Assembly: GCF_014844095.1 (NCBI RefSeq)
Contig: NZ_CP062163.1
Span: 5,303,501-5,367,500 of the forward strand
Reading direction: 5' to 3'
From: Brevibacillus sp. JNUCC-41
GTDB lineage: Bacteria > Bacillota > Bacilli > Bacillales > DSM-1321
Length of the DNA: 64,000 nucleotides
Shown: in pieces, positions 29,196-39,484 of the stretch
How the letters are laid out: every line of letters begins with the position of its first letter
Numbering within the stretch: the first letter of the stretch is position 1
Position numbers and translations under genes: made by a program
Notes under the pieces: generated by a model
The model's database searches: none
The model's input: the letters and a program-made list of their open reading frames with translations, nothing else
What the model was told of the DNA's origin: nothing

Positions 29196-31088
29196 TCAGG
29201 CCCTTTTTTCTTTTTTGGGTGTTATCATTTTAATCTTTTTGATGGCTGTCTCAGTCGTTAAACCGATTTCTTCAAGAAGTTCATCGACACTTCCATGTTC
29301 AATGAAATAATCAGGTATTCCCATTCGATCTATAATTGCACCATAAAATCCTTGATCATGGGCATATTCAAGTACAGAGCTACCAAAACCACCTTGAAGT
29401 ACCGCTTCTTCTATTGTCAAGATTGGCATTTTTTCACCAAGGAGACTGCTTAACATGTTCTCATCCAAAGGCTTAATGAACCGGGCATTGATGACCTTAA
29501 CTGAATAATCCTCTTTCTCCAGCATTTCTGCCGCTTCAAGAGCCATGGGAATCGTTGTTCCGAACGTTAAGATCGCAGCATCCGTTCCTTCTTTAAGAAC
29601 TTCCCACGAACCGATTGGAATCTGCTTTAATTCGGTATCCATCACAACTCCCCAACCATTCCCACGAGGGAAACGCATAGCAATCGGACCATCATTATAG
29701 TTTAAGGCTGTATTGACCATATGCTGACCTTCGTTTTCATCTTTAGGCATCATCAACACCATATTCGGAACATGGCGTAAGAAAGCAATATCGAAAACGC
29801 CTTGATGCGTTTCACCATCGGAACCAACCAATCCGGCACGATCGATCCCTATGAATACGTTCAAGTTTTGACGGCAGATATCATGAACGACCTGGTCATA
29901 AGCTCTTTGCAGGAAGGTTGAATAAATAGCCAGGAAAGGTTTCATTTTTTGCGTTGCCAATCCTGCAGCAAAAGTTGCAGCATGCTGCTCGGCAATCCCT
30001 ACATCATAGAAACGCTCTGGGAACTCTTGAGAAAAGCCCACCAACTTCGATCCTACGGGCATCGCAGGTGTAATCGCGACAATCCGCTCATCGTCACGAG
30101 CCAGCCTGCTGACAGTATCACTTACAAGAGCGCTCCAAGCAGGACCTTTACTAGGGGATTTCACGAAATCGCCAGTCTCGATCTTATATGGACCTGTCCC
30201 ATGCCAGTTCCCTGTTGTATCCAATTCGGCAGGTGAATATCCTTTGCCCTTTTTGGTGATGACATGCAACAGTACAGGTCCCTTCGTTTTCTTGGCATAT
30301 CTTAAATTCTCCAGCAATTCTTCATAATTGTGACCATCTACCGGTCCAAGATATGTGAAACCAAGCTCTTCGAAAAAGATTCCTGAGACCAATAAGTACT
30401 TCATGCTATCCTTCAAGCGTTCAGCTGTAGCTGCAAGTTTACCACCGACTGCAGGTATTTTTTTCAAAAGCTGCTCTAATTCATCTTTTGCCCAGTTATA
30501 TTTACCTGCTGTCCGCAATCTTCCCAATATCGTGTGTAAAGCACCTACGTTAGGGGCTATGGACATTTCATTATCATTCAGGATAACGATCATGTCCTTT
30601 TTTTCATCACCGATATGGTTCAACGCTTCAAGCGCCATTCCGCCTGTTAGTGCACCGTCCCCGATTACAGGCAGAATAAAACTGCTTTCCCCTTTGATAT
30701 CACGGGCAGCCGCCATTCCCATTGCAGCTGAAAGGGAAGTCGAACTGTGACCTGTTTCCCAAACATCATGGGGGCTTTCAATCATTTTCGGAAAACCGCA
30801 AAGACCTTTATATTTCTTTAATGTGTCGAACTCTCCTGCTCTGCCAGTCAGGATTTTATGGACATAGGATTGATGTCCGACATCCCATAAAATTTTATCA
30901 TTCGGACTGTCGAATTCTTTATGCAAGGCTATAGTCAACTCGACGACACCTAAATTGGGCCCAATATGCCCACCCGTCACCGATAATTTTTCCACTAGAA
31001 ATTTACGTATTTCCATACTTAACTCGACAAGTTCTTCATTATTCATCTTCTTCAAAAAAGAAGGGTCTTTTATAGATAGAAGATCCAA
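29196..31088 (-). CDS. dxs: 1-deoxy-D-xylulose-5-phosphate synthase
   Basis: First enzyme of the MEP isoprenoid pathway, condensing pyruvate and glyceraldehyde-3-phosphate with thiamine diphosphate. Key stretches: [14 protein letters not shown] near residue 48, [15 protein letters not shown] near 138, ILNDNEMSI and the catalytic Glu in [13 protein letters not shown] near 363. The frame extends to an ATG at 31142 with no ribosome binding site. TTG at 31088 ([13 protein letters not shown]) has a weak AGTGAG site and matches the N-terminus of homologues, giving 630 residues. Next to ispA, which uses downstream products. Confidence 0.95.
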   Translation of the reverse strand: MDLLSIKDPSFLKKMNNEELVELSMEIRKFLVEKLSVTGGHIGPNLGVVELTIALHKEFDSPNDKILWDVGHQSYVHKILTGRAGEFDTLKKYKGLCGFPKMIESPHDVWETGHSSTSLSAAMGMAAARDIKGESSFILPVIGDGALTGGMALEALNHIGDEKKDMIVILNDNEMSIAPNVGALHTILGRLRTAGKYNWAKDELEQLLKKIPAVGGKLAATAERLKDSMKYLLVSGIFFEELGFTYLGPVDGHNYEELLENLRYAKKTKGPVLLHVITKKGKGYSPAELDTTGNWHGTGPYKIETGDFVKSPSKGPAWSALVSDTVSRLARDDERIVAITPAMPVGSKLVGFSQEFPERFYDVGIAEQHAATFAAGLATQKMKPFLAIYSTFLQRAYDQVVHDICRQNLNVFIGIDRAGLVGSDGETHQGVFDIAFLRHVPNMVLMMPKDENEGQHMVNTALNYNDGPIAMRFPRGNGWGVVMDTELKQIPIGSWEVLKEGTDAAILTFGTTIPMALEAAEMLEKEDYSVKVINARFIKPLDENMLSSLLGEKMPILTIEEAVLQGGFGSSVLEYAHDQGFYGAIIDRMGIPDYFIEHGSVDELLEEIGLTTETAIKKIKMITPKKEKRA

Positions 31089-31176
31089 ACAGGACCACTC
31101 ACTTTCTGTAATTTTCGGTTTTAAGCATAAACAAAGCCTCATTAAAGAGGAATGGATGACTAGACCGAAAAATTGG

Positions 31177-31415
31177 TTTTAAGTTAAGGCTGTTTTCGCA
31201 TACTTTGTTGCGATTTAACAAGTAATGCGGTGTGGTTGATTTCCCCTCCAGATGCTCGCTTTCCGCGGGGCGGGCGGTGAGCCTCCTCGGCGTAAACGCC
31301 TGTGGGGTCTCACCTGCCCCGCTGCTCCCGCAGGAGTCTCGCACTTGCGCTCCAATCAACCTTAAATCGTTTCGTTTTAAAAACAACAATCTTTACGAAA
31401 ACAGCCTAAGTTAAA
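31177..31415 (+). repeat. Dispersed intergenic repeat, copy A, with terminal inverted repeats (MITE-like)
   Basis: Outer ends GGCTGTTTTCG (31188-31198) and CGAAAACAGCC (31396-31406) are inverted repeats extending imperfectly for about 26 bp. A nested inner pair GGTTGATT/AATCAACC (31234-31241, 31354-31361) bounds a G+C-rich core of about 110 bp. The core holds internal hairpins (GGTGAG/CTCACC, GGCG/CGCC, GCGGGG/CCCCGC). Much more G+C-rich than its surroundings and non-coding. It sits between ispA and dxs; cores related to this one recur at 6.4, 12.9 and 44.3 kb. Confidence 0.85.
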
Positions 31416-31452
31416 AAATAGCCGCCAACACCCAGGTGATTTCGGCGGCTTA
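31411..31452 (-). terminator. Hairpin after ispA
   Basis: AGCCGCC/GGCGGCT stem (31420-31450) with inner pairing, then UAUUUUUUAAC on the minus strand. It separates ispA from the repeat and dxs. Confidence 0.7.
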
Positions 31453-31562
31453 TCATACCTATTTTATCACGTATCTCAATAAAAAAATTCATTTTGATTT
31501 TCACATATTTTTGCACAATGAGTATACCATAAAACCTCAATTGATAACAAATTTAGCCACAA

Positions 31563-32456
31563 TCAATGATTACGGTTCGCTATTAAATCAGTTAGATCAT
31601 TCAACAAACCCGTTTGTAAGGTTGTTTTTCCTAAAGCGGCATGGGCAAGTTCTATATGATGTTCCAACTTTTCCTTTGCCCCTTGAAGCGTAAGTAAAGA
31701 TGGATATGTACTTTTATGATTCCCCACATCACTGCCAACCGGCTTGCCGATCAACTCGACCGACCCTTCAATATCCAGGATATCATCGCGAATTTGAAAA
31801 GCAAGCCCCAGGTGGTATGCAAAGTCACGTAAATGCAGTTGCTGTTCTTCATTCGCCCCGGCTAATATAGCACCGGAAAGGATGCTTGCAGTCAATAACT
31901 TCCCTGTTTTATGTTCATGTATATACTCCAATTCCTGAAGGGTCAACTGTTTATTTTCACCTTCCATATCCGCAACTTGACCTCCAACCATTCCTTCGGC
32001 TCCGGCAGATTTCGCAATTTCACTTACCAGGTTCAGCTTCATTTCAGCCGTCACCTCGGGATCGATCATATCCGTCACCAATTGAAAGCTATATGTAAGA
32101 AGCGCATCACCTGCCAGTATTGCTACCGCTTCACCGAACACTTTATGGTTCGTCGGTTTTCCGCGGCGGAGATCATCATCATCCATCGCCGGAAGATCAT
32201 CATGAATCAAAGAATATGTATGAATCATTTCAATGGCAGCCGCTGCAGGAATCCCCATCCTCAAGTTTTTTCCAAAGGCCTCCAGAACGGCAAAGACCAA
32301 TAACGGGCGAATCCGTTTACCTCCTGCCTCCAGTGAATAGACCATGGCTTCTTTGACCACTGCCGGAGCTTTAAGTTTATTGACATATTCCACGGTTTCC
32401 CGTTCTATAATCGCCTTATATTCTTTAGAAAACATTTCAAAGGACTCTGTACCCAT
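31563..32456 (-). CDS. ispA: Farnesyl diphosphate synthase
   Basis: Condenses isopentenyl and allylic diphosphates to farnesyl diphosphate. First Asp-rich motif in HDDLPAMDDDD near residue 85, second in RDDILD near 225; GGKRIRPLL near 45 binds diphosphate. The frame opens at 32498, but AGGAGGA at the end of xseB places the start at ATG 32456, giving 297 residues as in homologues. It follows the xseB stop with a single-base gap, so it is translationally coupled. Confidence 0.95.
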   Translation of the reverse strand: MGTESFEMFSKEYKAIIERETVEYVNKLKAPAVVKEAMVYSLEAGGKRIRPLLVFAVLEAFGKNLRMGIPAAAAIEMIHTYSLIHDDLPAMDDDDLRRGKPTNHKVFGEAVAILAGDALLTYSFQLVTDMIDPEVTAEMKLNLVSEIAKSAGAEGMVGGQVADMEGENKQLTLQELEYIHEHKTGKLLTASILSGAILAGANEEQQLHLRDFAYHLGLAFQIRDDILDIEGSVELIGKPVGSDVGNHKSTYPSLLTLQGAKEKLEHHIELAHAALGKTTLQTGLLNDLTDLIANRNH

Positions 32457-32457
32457 G

Positions 32458-32691
32458 TCATTCTTCCTCCTGTACAGCGAAGTTTTCAAGTTCCCCATCT
32501 TCGCGTAAAATTTGAGTCAACTGATCTTCAACAGCCTTAAGCTTCGAATGGCAAAGCCTTGATAAGTCCATTCCTTGTTTATATATGGAGATGGCTTCTT
32601 CCAAGGGTACATCGCCTTCTTCCAACTGCTCTACAATTTTTTCGAGATTCTCCATCGCTTCTTCAAATGTAGCTTCCTGTTTTTTTGTCAT
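32458..32691 (-). CDS. xseB: Exodeoxyribonuclease VII small subunit
   Basis: 77-residue helical subunit that assembles with XseA into exonuclease VII. Typical motif [26 protein letters not shown] (in part: [14 protein letters not shown]). The ATG overlaps the xseA stop (ATGA). Confidence 0.95.
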   Translation of the reverse strand: MTKKQEATFEEAMENLEKIVEQLEEGDVPLEEAISIYKQGMDLSRLCHSKLKAVEDQLTQILREDGELENFAVQEEE

Positions 32692-34040
32692 GGTTCAATC
32701 CGCTCCTTTATTTCTTTAATTTCACATTCAAGTGTTCCATCTTTTATCGAAACCGCTATCTTATCCCCTTTGGATACTTGCTGTGTACTTTTCACTAATG
32801 TCTCATCCTCAGCAAAAACTAATCCATAACCCCGTTCCATGATTTTTAGTGGACTTAGGGCAGATAAAGTGGCAGTTACATGGACGAACTGCTGTGATTT
32901 TTGCCGATAGATGGCTTCCATGGCCCTACGCAAAACCTTTGCATGCTGCTGTAATTCATCTTTCGCATTTTGCACCGCTTGTTCAGGATGCTGCTTTTTC
33001 AGAATATCGTTCAGCTGATTCAGCTCATCTCTCTTTTTCATGAAATACCGCGTGCTGGTCCTTCCTAGCCTGTCCATCGTCTTGTCTAGCTGTTCCAGCT
33101 TCTGTTCATACATTTTATGTGGATAACGGAAGGCATAAGACCTCTCCATCCTGGTCAACCGGGTTCGTTCAAAATTCACCGCTTCTTGAATGGAGCGGGT
33201 CAATCGGTTCTTGCGGTTCATCAGGCGTTCGAGTATTTCATTCAAGTGAGGAACCGCTAACTCTGCTGCACCAGTCGGTGTAGGAGCACGCATATCGGCG
33301 ACAAAATCAGCAATTGTAAAATCGGTTTCGTGACCGACAGCAGAAATTACCGGTATATCGGAATCATAAATCGATTCAGCCACAATCTCTTCATTAAACG
33401 CCCATAGTTCCTCGATCGATCCGCCGCCCCTTCCGACAATGAGAACATCGCTTTCCGCCCTTGCGTTAGCCATGGAAATTGCCTTTGCAATCGATTTAGC
33501 TGCATTATTCCCTTGTACAAGGGCTGGATAAACGATGATCCTGGCAATTGGATATCTCCGCTTGATGGTTATCAAGATATCCCTTAATGCCGCTCCGGTC
33601 GGCGATGTTATGACACCTACAGACTTAGGGTACTGCGGGATCGACTTCTTGTGTTCGGCCAAAAACAAACCTGCAGCCTCCAGCTTTTTCTTCAGCTGTT
33701 CATAAGCAAGATACAAATCCCCCACACCATCAGGGGCCATGCTTTTCACATAAAGCTGATACTGTCCCCCTGCTTCATATAATGATATATCACCCTTAAC
33801 AAGTACCTTCATGCCATTTTCGGGCAGGAACTTCATCCCTTTATTATTGGCGGCAAACATAACGGAGAGGAGTCGGGCTTTCTCATCCTTTAAAGTAAAA
33901 TACATATGTCCGCTTGTATGTTGTTTGAAATTTGAAATTTCACCTTTTATGTATACATTTTGCAAATGGGGGTCGGCATCGAACTTCCTTTTGATGTACT
34001 TCGTTAAAGCCGACACACTCAAATATTGTTGGTTGCTCAT
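32688..34040 (-). CDS. xseA: Exodeoxyribonuclease VII large subunit
   Basis: Catalytic subunit of the single-strand exonuclease VII. An N-terminal OB-fold (residues 1-100, [19 protein letters not shown]) binds DNA. The nuclease domain has [15 protein letters not shown] near 140, [15 protein letters not shown] near 225 and [17 protein letters not shown] near 252. A coiled-coil follows and binds XseB. 450 residues. Confidence 0.96.
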   Translation of the reverse strand: MSNQQYLSVSALTKYIKRKFDADPHLQNVYIKGEISNFKQHTSGHMYFTLKDEKARLLSVMFAANNKGMKFLPENGMKVLVKGDISLYEAGGQYQLYVKSMAPDGVGDLYLAYEQLKKKLEAAGLFLAEHKKSIPQYPKSVGVITSPTGAALRDILITIKRRYPIARIIVYPALVQGNNAAKSIAKAISMANARAESDVLIVGRGGGSIEELWAFNEEIVAESIYDSDIPVISAVGHETDFTIADFVADMRAPTPTGAAELAVPHLNEILERLMNRKNRLTRSIQEAVNFERTRLTRMERSYAFRYPHKMYEQKLEQLDKTMDRLGRTSTRYFMKKRDELNQLNDILKKQHPEQAVQNAKDELQQHAKVLRRAMEAIYRQKSQQFVHVTATLSALSPLKIMERGYGLVFAEDETLVKSTQQVSKGDKIAVSIKDGTLECEIKEIKERIEP

Positions 34041-34121
34041 ATCATGTCTCCTTCCGATGGAAATCGGATATAAAGAAAACCGCTATAGATTATACTTGAA
34101 ACTTGATCAATCCATGAATGG

Positions 34122-34166
34122 AAAAAAGCGGTCTCCCGTTATTATAAAACAAGAGGTCCGCTTCTT
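34122..34166 (-). terminator. Imperfect terminator after folD
   Basis: AAGCGG-CCTC pairs with GAG-CCGCTT around bulges (34125-34163), followed on the minus strand by UUUUUUCC. It could reduce read-through into xseA. Confidence 0.55.
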
Positions 34167-34186
34167 TAAAATAATTTAACGTTTTT

Positions 34187-35062
34187 TCAGCTTTTTATTG
34201 CTTGCTCGTACTTTTCATGTGCTTTTTGAGCAGATTTGACCGTATTCTTCATAAGCATCGTAATCGTCATTGGACCAACGCCTTTAGGAACAGGTGTAAT
34301 ATATGAAGCCTTATTTTTCACTTCTTCAAACGCCACATCACCGCAAAGCTTCCCTTCATCATTCCTGTTCATTCCGACGTCAATGACGACTGCGCCTTCT
34401 TTAATATGGTCACTGGTGATCGTGTCCCTCTTTCCGACAGCTGCCACAACGACATCGGCTTGCTTTGTATAATAGGCAAGATCCTTTGTCCGTGAATGAC
34501 AGTATGTAACGGTTGCATTTGCATTTAAAAATAATTGTCCGGCTGGTTTTCCGACGATATTACTTCTCCCTACGATGACAACATGCTTACCTTCAAGGTC
34601 ATAGTCGATATACTCAAGCATCACCATGACGCCGTATGGAGTACAAGGTAAAAAGGCATCTTGCCCCGTCATCATCCGCCCAATATTAATCGGGTGGAAT
34701 CCATCAACATCCTTTTCAGGCGAAATCGCTTCAATGATCGCTTTTTCCTGAATATGTCCAGGCAATGGCAGCTGCACCAATATACCATGAATGCTGTCAT
34801 CCTGGTTTAATTCAGCAATGCTCTGAATTAATTCCTCCTGTGAGAGCTCCTCAGGCTTTTTAATCAATACGGAATGCATGCCCAAATCCTCACAGGCCTT
34901 TTGCTTATTGCGCACATAAGTTTGTGATGCTTGATTGTCACCCACCAGGATTACAGCCAAACCCGGAACGATATTTTTTTCACGTAATTGTTGAACTTCC
35001 TTACTGATGTCCTGCCTAACTGACTCTGCAATTTCTTTACCATTAATGATTTGAGCTGACAT
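34187..35062 (-). CDS. folD: Methylenetetrahydrofolate dehydrogenase/cyclohydrolase
   Basis: Bifunctional one-carbon enzyme linking methylene-THF (product of glycine cleavage) to formyl-THF. Catalytic Lys in QTYVRNKQKACEDLG near residue 56, GILVQLPLPGH near 95, NAD(P) motif VVIVGRSNIVGKPAG near 160 and PVPKGVGPMTITMLM near 255. 291 residues, slightly longer than B. subtilis FolD. Strong GGGAGG site. It follows nusB. Confidence 0.96.
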   Translation of the reverse strand: MSAQIINGKEIAESVRQDISKEVQQLREKNIVPGLAVILVGDNQASQTYVRNKQKACEDLGMHSVLIKKPEELSQEELIQSIAELNQDDSIHGILVQLPLPGHIQEKAIIEAISPEKDVDGFHPINIGRMMTGQDAFLPCTPYGVMVMLEYIDYDLEGKHVVIVGRSNIVGKPAGQLFLNANATVTYCHSRTKDLAYYTKQADVVVAAVGKRDTITSDHIKEGAVVIDVGMNRNDEGKLCGDVAFEEVKNKASYITPVPKGVGPMTITMLMKNTVKSAQKAHEKYEQAIKS

Positions 35063-35131
35063 GTGTTTATTCCTCCCAAGTTAATTTAGCTAAAGAAATT
35101 GCTGTGAGAATCCTTGTTCAAGGCTACAACT

Positions 35132-35524
35132 TTAGCTGCCGCTTTTCACCTTTACCTTGGATAAAACGGCATTTACAAAGCTGCTCGATTGATCATCACC
35201 GAATTTCTTAGCAATTTCAATAGCTTCATTCATTGCAACACTTACAGGAACATCTTCACTGTGAACCATTTCATAAACCGCGATCCGCAGTAAATTCCGA
35301 TCAATGTTCGCTAGTCTTTCCAACGTCCAATTCTCTAAATTGTCCCTGATCATTCCATCAATTTGTTCTCGATTTTCCGTTATCCCCATTACTAATTTCC
35401 TGAAATATTCATCAGTTGGAGCACCATCCAATACGCTTTCCATTGCTTCTTCTGCATTCGAGTTGGCAATATCTATCTGATATAGTGCTTGAAGGGATTT
35501 TTCACGGGCTTCTCTTCTTTTCAT
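35132..35524 (-). CDS. nusB: Transcription antitermination factor NusB
   Basis: All-helical RNA-binding factor for rRNA antitermination. KRREAREKSLQALYQID at the start and DQSSSFVNAVLSKV at the end are family marks. 130 residues. AAAGGAG precedes ATG. It heads the nusB-folD-xseAB-ispA cluster; the 435-bp gap upstream should hold the promoter. Confidence 0.95.
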   Translation of the reverse strand: MKRREAREKSLQALYQIDIANSNAEEAMESVLDGAPTDEYFRKLVMGITENREQIDGMIRDNLENWTLERLANIDRNLLRIAVYEMVHSEDVPVSVAMNEAIEIAKKFGDDQSSSFVNAVLSKVKVKSGS

Positions 35525-35905
35525 AATCTTACTCCTTTAACATCTACTATTATATATGAAAATGCTAGAACAAACGAACATTAAATAACATTTTTTCAAA
35601 AATATTAAGATTTTCGCTATTTTTTTAAAAAATCAAGCTAAATCCCACTAAAATCAAGGCCAAAAGGTTCAATATCTTGAATCAAGATTACTTTCCAATT
35701 TAACGGCCAACACAGTCCCATACTTTTTGAAAGTGTCAAAAAGCTCATGCCTAGCTTTCATGCTCATATTTCACCTTTTACACTCTAACAGAAATCACCC
35801 TTGAATTAAAGGGAAACTTCCAGACACCGCTTTATTATGTTCATTTAAATTTAATATTATAAGCAGGCTCCAAATTAGGGTTGTCACGGAGTATACATTC
35901 AAAAA
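35525..35905. other. Intergenic region upstream of nusB
   Basis: A+T-rich with no convincing open frame. On the minus strand a TATAAT lies at about 35856-35861, but the nearest -35-like GTGACA is about 20 bp upstream of it, too far for a confident promoter. The yqhY terminator bounds it at 35908. I see nothing else here. Confidence 0.4.
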
Positions 35906-35938
35906 AACAAAAACCCGGCTTTTTGCCGGGTTTTTGCA
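35906..35938 (-). terminator. Terminator of accB-accC-yqhY
   Basis: AAACCCGGC/GCCGGGTTT stem with A and T runs on either side, so bidirectional in form. 20 bp past the yqhY stop. Confidence 0.92.
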
Positions 35939-35958
35939 GGTTTGAATCGAATGAACAC

Positions 35959-36372
35959 TTAAACTTCTTGTTCGTAATCCGCTTCTTGTTTAGCGTTTTC
36001 AAACGCAATGCCCACTACATGAATGTTCACTTCGCCAGCGTCGATAGCGGTCATATTCAACAAAGCTTCACGAATGTTATCTTGCACTTCCTGAGCAACT
36101 TTCGGAATTGAAACACCAAACTTCATGACACAATAAAGTTCGACTTTGATGGATTCTCCCGTTAAGTCCACTTTAACACCTTTACCGTGATTCTTTTTAC
36201 CAAGCTTTTCAACAACACCCGTAGCGAAATTCCCGCGCATATGTGCAACACCTTCAACTTCCGATGCAGCGATACCCGCGATCACCTCTATCACCTCAGG
36301 CGCAATCTCCACTTTGCCCAGCCCACTATTATAATCATTCATTTCCAGTAATTGGCCTTCCATTTCACTCAT
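35959..36372 (-). CDS. yqhY: Asp23/Gls24 family protein YqhY
   Basis: 137-residue Asp23-family protein (IAPEVIEVIAGIAASEVEGV-type opening; VYCVMKFG-like centre; EVNIHVVGI near the end). It is last in the accBC-yqhY unit. In B. subtilis, loss of YqhY disturbs acetyl-CoA carboxylase control and selects acc mutations, so the operon link is functional. No membrane segment. AGGAGG site 9-10 bases before ATG. Confidence 0.93.
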   Translation of the reverse strand: MSEMEGQLLEMNDYNSGLGKVEIAPEVIEVIAGIAASEVEGVAHMRGNFATGVVEKLGKKNHGKGVKVDLTGESIKVELYCVMKFGVSIPKVAQEVQDNIREALLNMTAIDAGEVNIHVVGIAFENAKQEADYEQEV

Positions 36373-36400
36373 TCAAAAGCACCTCCTGTCTTCCTTTACA

Positions 36401-37753
36401 TTATGAGTTCATTACATCATATATTTCAAGGAATTTGGTATTAAATTCCCCGGAAACAAATTGTTCATGTTGAAGTAACTTAATATGGAAAGGAATTGTG
36501 GTACTGATTCCTTCAATGACAAACTCACCTAAGGCGCGTTTCATCTTCTCGATCGCCTCTTCTCTAGTCGGTGCATGGACGATCAATTTAGCGATCATGG
36601 AATCGTAATACGGCGGTATCGAGTACCCAGGGTATGCCGCGGAATCCACACGAACTCCGTAGCCGCCTGGCGGTAAATACATTTGAATCTTACCTGCGGA
36701 AGGCATGAAGTTCTTTTCTGGATTTTCCGCATTTATCCGGCATTCGATAGACCATCCGTTAAAAGTGACATCTTCTTGTGAAAGCGATAGTTTGTTACCT
36801 GAAGCAACTTTGATCTGTTCTTTAATCAAATCCACGCCCGTTACCATTTCCGTAACTGGGTGTTCAACCTGGATACGTGTATTCATTTCCATAAAGTAGT
36901 ATTTTCTATTCACATAGTCATAAATAAATTCTACCGTTCCGGCACCTGAATAGTTAACGGCAAGTGCAGCCGTTACTGCAGCCTGCCCCATTTCCGCACG
37001 TGTTTCACCATCCAACGCTGGTGACGGGGTTTCTTCAACAAGTTTTTGCAAACGTCGTTGAATCGAACAATCACGCTCACCTAAATGGATGGCGTTTCCA
37101 TGATTATCTGCCATGACCTGTATTTCAACATGACGGAAGTCCTCGATGAACTTTTCAATATACACGCCAGGATTCCCAAATGCCGTAGCGGCTTCCTGTT
37201 GCGTAATATTAATGCCCTTGATAAGATCTTCTTCCGTCCTTGCAACGCGGATACCTTTACCGCCTCCGCCGGCAGTAGCTTTGATGATGACTGGATAGCC
37301 CATTTCATTAGCTAGGGCTACACCCTCATCCGTATCTTTAATTATTCCTTTAGAACCTGGAACGATCGGTACACCAGCTTTGCGCATGGTTTCCCTTGCT
37401 ACGTCCTTTGTTCCCATTTTATTGATCGCTTCGGGGCTAGGACCGATGAAAATGATATTGCATTCACGGCATAGCTCAGCAAAGTCGGCATTTTCAGCTA
37501 GGAATCCATACCCTGGATGAATTGCATCAGATCCCGTTTTCTTGGCTGTGCTGATAATGTTCGTTGTATTCAAATAACTGTCTTTTGATAATTTAGGACC
37601 GATACAATATGCTTCATCCGCAATTTGAACATGTAATGCTTCTTTATCTGCTTCTGAATAGACTGCAACAGTCTCGATTCCTAATTCCTTGCATGCCCGG
37701 ATGATTCGGACAGCAATTTCCCCACGATTGGCAATTAACACCTTTTTAATCAT
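36401..37753 (-). CDS. accC: Acetyl-CoA carboxylase biotin carboxylase subunit
   Basis: ATP-grasp enzyme that carboxylates biotin on AccB, first step of fatty acid synthesis. [14 protein letters not shown] at the start, ATP-binding [13 protein letters not shown] near 160, biotin/bicarbonate residues in [15 protein letters not shown] near 290. 450 residues. It follows accB by 14 bp. A separate biotin carboxylase for propionyl-CoA is not seen in this window. Confidence 0.97.
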   Translation of the reverse strand: MIKKVLIANRGEIAVRIIRACKELGIETVAVYSEADKEALHVQIADEAYCIGPKLSKDSYLNTTNIISTAKKTGSDAIHPGYGFLAENADFAELCRECNIIFIGPSPEAINKMGTKDVARETMRKAGVPIVPGSKGIIKDTDEGVALANEMGYPVIIKATAGGGGKGIRVARTEEDLIKGINITQQEAATAFGNPGVYIEKFIEDFRHVEIQVMADNHGNAIHLGERDCSIQRRLQKLVEETPSPALDGETRAEMGQAAVTAALAVNYSGAGTVEFIYDYVNRKYYFMEMNTRIQVEHPVTEMVTGVDLIKEQIKVASGNKLSLSQEDVTFNGWSIECRINAENPEKNFMPSAGKIQMYLPPGGYGVRVDSAAYPGYSIPPYYDSMIAKLIVHAPTREEAIEKMKRALGEFVIEGISTTIPFHIKLLQHEQFVSGEFNTKFLEIYDVMNS

Positions 37754-37767
37754 TTAGAAACAGCTCC

Positions 37768-38265
37768 TCATTCCGGCTTTACTAAAAATAATGGTTGACC
37801 ATATTCTACAAGCTGCCCTTCTTTTACAAGGACTTCAACGATTTCACCGCTTACTTCAGCTTCGATTTCATTGAAAAGTTTCATGGCTTCCACGATGCAG
37901 ACGATGGAATCCCCCGTTACTTTATCACCCGTTTTTACGTATGCAGGTGAATCCGGTGCAGGAGATTGGTAGAATGTCCCCACCATCGGAGAAGTGATTT
38001 TATGTAAATTTTCCTGTTCGGTGGCTGCAGCAGCAGGTTTTGCTGGTTCAACAGCTTTCGTCACTGCAGGAGCAGGGGCCGCTGCGGGCTTGACCTCTAC
38101 AGCTGCATTGGCTTGAACAACATCTGGAGCAGCTACTGATTGTAATACTGTACCCGCTTCAGTTTTTTTCAATTTAAGTTTCGTTCCTTCATTTTCAAAA
38201 ACGAATTCATTGATATTTGATTGATCGACTAGCTTAATAATTTCACGAATTTCTTGCACTTTCAT
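37768..38265 (-). CDS. accB: Biotin carboxyl carrier protein of acetyl-CoA carboxylase
   Basis: Carries biotin between AccC and the carboxyltransferase. N-terminal helix segment (1-30), Ala/Pro-rich flexible linker (about 45-85), biotinyl domain (85-165) with the biotinylated Lys in VEAMKLFNE. 165 residues. AAGGGG site. Preceded by a 600-bp region with a palindromic promoter and a leader hairpin. Confidence 0.97.
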   Translation of the reverse strand: MKVQEIREIIKLVDQSNINEFVFENEGTKLKLKKTEAGTVLQSVAAPDVVQANAAVEVKPAAAPAPAVTKAVEPAKPAAAATEQENLHKITSPMVGTFYQSPAPDSPAYVKTGDKVTGDSIVCIVEAMKLFNEIEAEVSGEIVEVLVKEGQLVEYGQPLFLVKPE

Positions 38266-38342
38266 TTTGTGGCACCCCTTGTCTAATTTAGTATGAATTT
38301 GTGAGGCAATAATATTTTATGTAACCATACCCTTAGCTTATC

Positions 38343-38370
38343 CTACTTTGTCCAATACTGCACAAAGTAG
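38343..38370 (-). promoter_or_regulatory. Hairpin in the accB leader
   Basis: Perfect CTACTTTGT/ACAAAGTAG nine-base stem with a ten-base loop, between the candidate promoter and accB. No U tract follows, so it is more likely a 5'-UTR structure or protein site than a terminator. Confidence 0.5.
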
Positions 38371-38413
38371 CCGCCTTCTTTATGAGAATGCGAATAAACT
38401 GAATACAAACCCC

Positions 38414-38447
38414 ATCTGTATTATAACAGATATTTCACTTTCTCAAA
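38414..38447 (-). promoter_or_regulatory. accB promoter with a palindrome centred on the -10
   Basis: ATCTGT-ATTATA-ACAGAT (38414-38431) places the minus-strand TATAAT exactly between inverted arms and next to an extended TG. A -35-like TTTGAG/TTGAGA lies 15-16 bp upstream (38441-38447). The remaining 38450-38795 sequence is A+T-rich without a gene. Confidence 0.55.
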
Positions 38448-38796
38448 ATATTGTTTCCCTAGAAAATTGAAAAGTTTATGACCAGCTTCTAACATCATAC
38501 AATATTAGCTTATACAAATTCAATGATAGATTAGTTGTAACTTATTATCCATACTTCTATCTTACACCTTTATTATAATATTGTGAATATTTTTCAACTG
38601 GGGCACCTTAACGCCTTCCCTTGAATTTTGCCTTTAATTCCTAAAAAACCAGCAATAATATCCACTTTTATTACTTTTCTAGAATATTACGGATGGTCAT
38701 TATCACCATTTTCATTTGAGTTCCTTATGCCAATTGACATAAAAAAACTTTTCCTCTAAAGTTTCCAGATTGTAAGATAGTTAAAAAAATCATCAT

Positions 38797-38832
38797 AAAA
38801 AAGCCTCCTTTTTTTTGCTAAGGAGGCTTTCA
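38797..38832 (-). terminator. Terminator of the spoIIIA operon
   Basis: AAGCCTCCTT/AAGGAGGCTT stem followed on the minus strand by UUUUUAUG. 54 bp after the spoIIIAH stop. Confidence 0.9.
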
Positions 38833-38885
38833 AAATTTTATGATGCTGAACTGTTCTGTATCAGCATTTTTTTCTGTATGTGTGT

Positions 38886-39470
38886 TTACTTTTCCGGTTG
38901 GAAATCGACCACAACATTTTGTGCATCGCTCACTTCTTTCCTTACAAGGCGGATAATGTTATTGGCCTCTGTTTTCGTTTGTTTATCGGCCTTGACACTC
39001 ACCTTTACATCCGTACCGTCCACCCGGACCAGTGCTGCATTGTAATCCATGGCAACTATTAAGTTTTCGATGATATTTTCTTTTACTTTCGTTTCACTTA
39101 ATTGTTCGATTTTTGCATAAGCCTCGTCTCTTTCTTCAGCTGATAGTTCTGTGTTGCCCATCTTTGCAGTCAATTCTTCATTCAGCTTCGCCCGTTCATC
39201 TTCGATCTGCATCCTTAACGATTCGAACTCATCTCCAGATGCAATGGTTACAGAGGAACCTTCTGTATTTTTGGTCGTTTCTTTTTCACTTTTATTTTCC
39301 CCTTTTGTATCCGCTTTGTTCTCTGTTTTAGTTTCCGCTTTATTTTCTTGTTGCTCTGTTGCCGTCATATCAGCGGCATTTTCTTCAGGAGCGGTTAGAT
39401 AATAGACTGAAAGCACAACGACCAGACTTAGCATAGTCAATAACCAAACGGTTTGTTTTTTTAATAACAT
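38886..39470 (-). CDS. spoIIIAH: Stage III sporulation protein AH
   Basis: Mother-cell membrane protein whose outer domain binds forespore SpoIIQ in the intermembrane channel. One transmembrane helix at residues 9-27, a low-complexity Lys/Glu/Thr/Asn linker (about 33-75, ETKTENKADTKGENKSEKE), then the YscJ/FliF-like ring-building domain (about 85-190). 194 residues versus 218 in B. subtilis; the linker accounts for the difference. Confidence 0.94.
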   Translation of the reverse strand: MLLKKQTVWLLTMLSLVVVLSVYYLTAPEENAADMTATEQQENKAETKTENKADTKGENKSEKETTKNTEGSSVTIASGDEFESLRMQIEDERAKLNEELTAKMGNTELSAEERDEAYAKIEQLSETKVKENIIENLIVAMDYNAALVRVDGTDVKVSVKADKQTKTEANNIIRLVRKEVSDAQNVVVDFQPEK

Positions 39471-39484
39471 GTAGATTTTCCCCC

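Noticed and set aside
31099..31389. 96-codon minus-strand frame upstream of dxs
   Set aside because: It spans the MITE-like repeat and the unused 5' extension of dxs.
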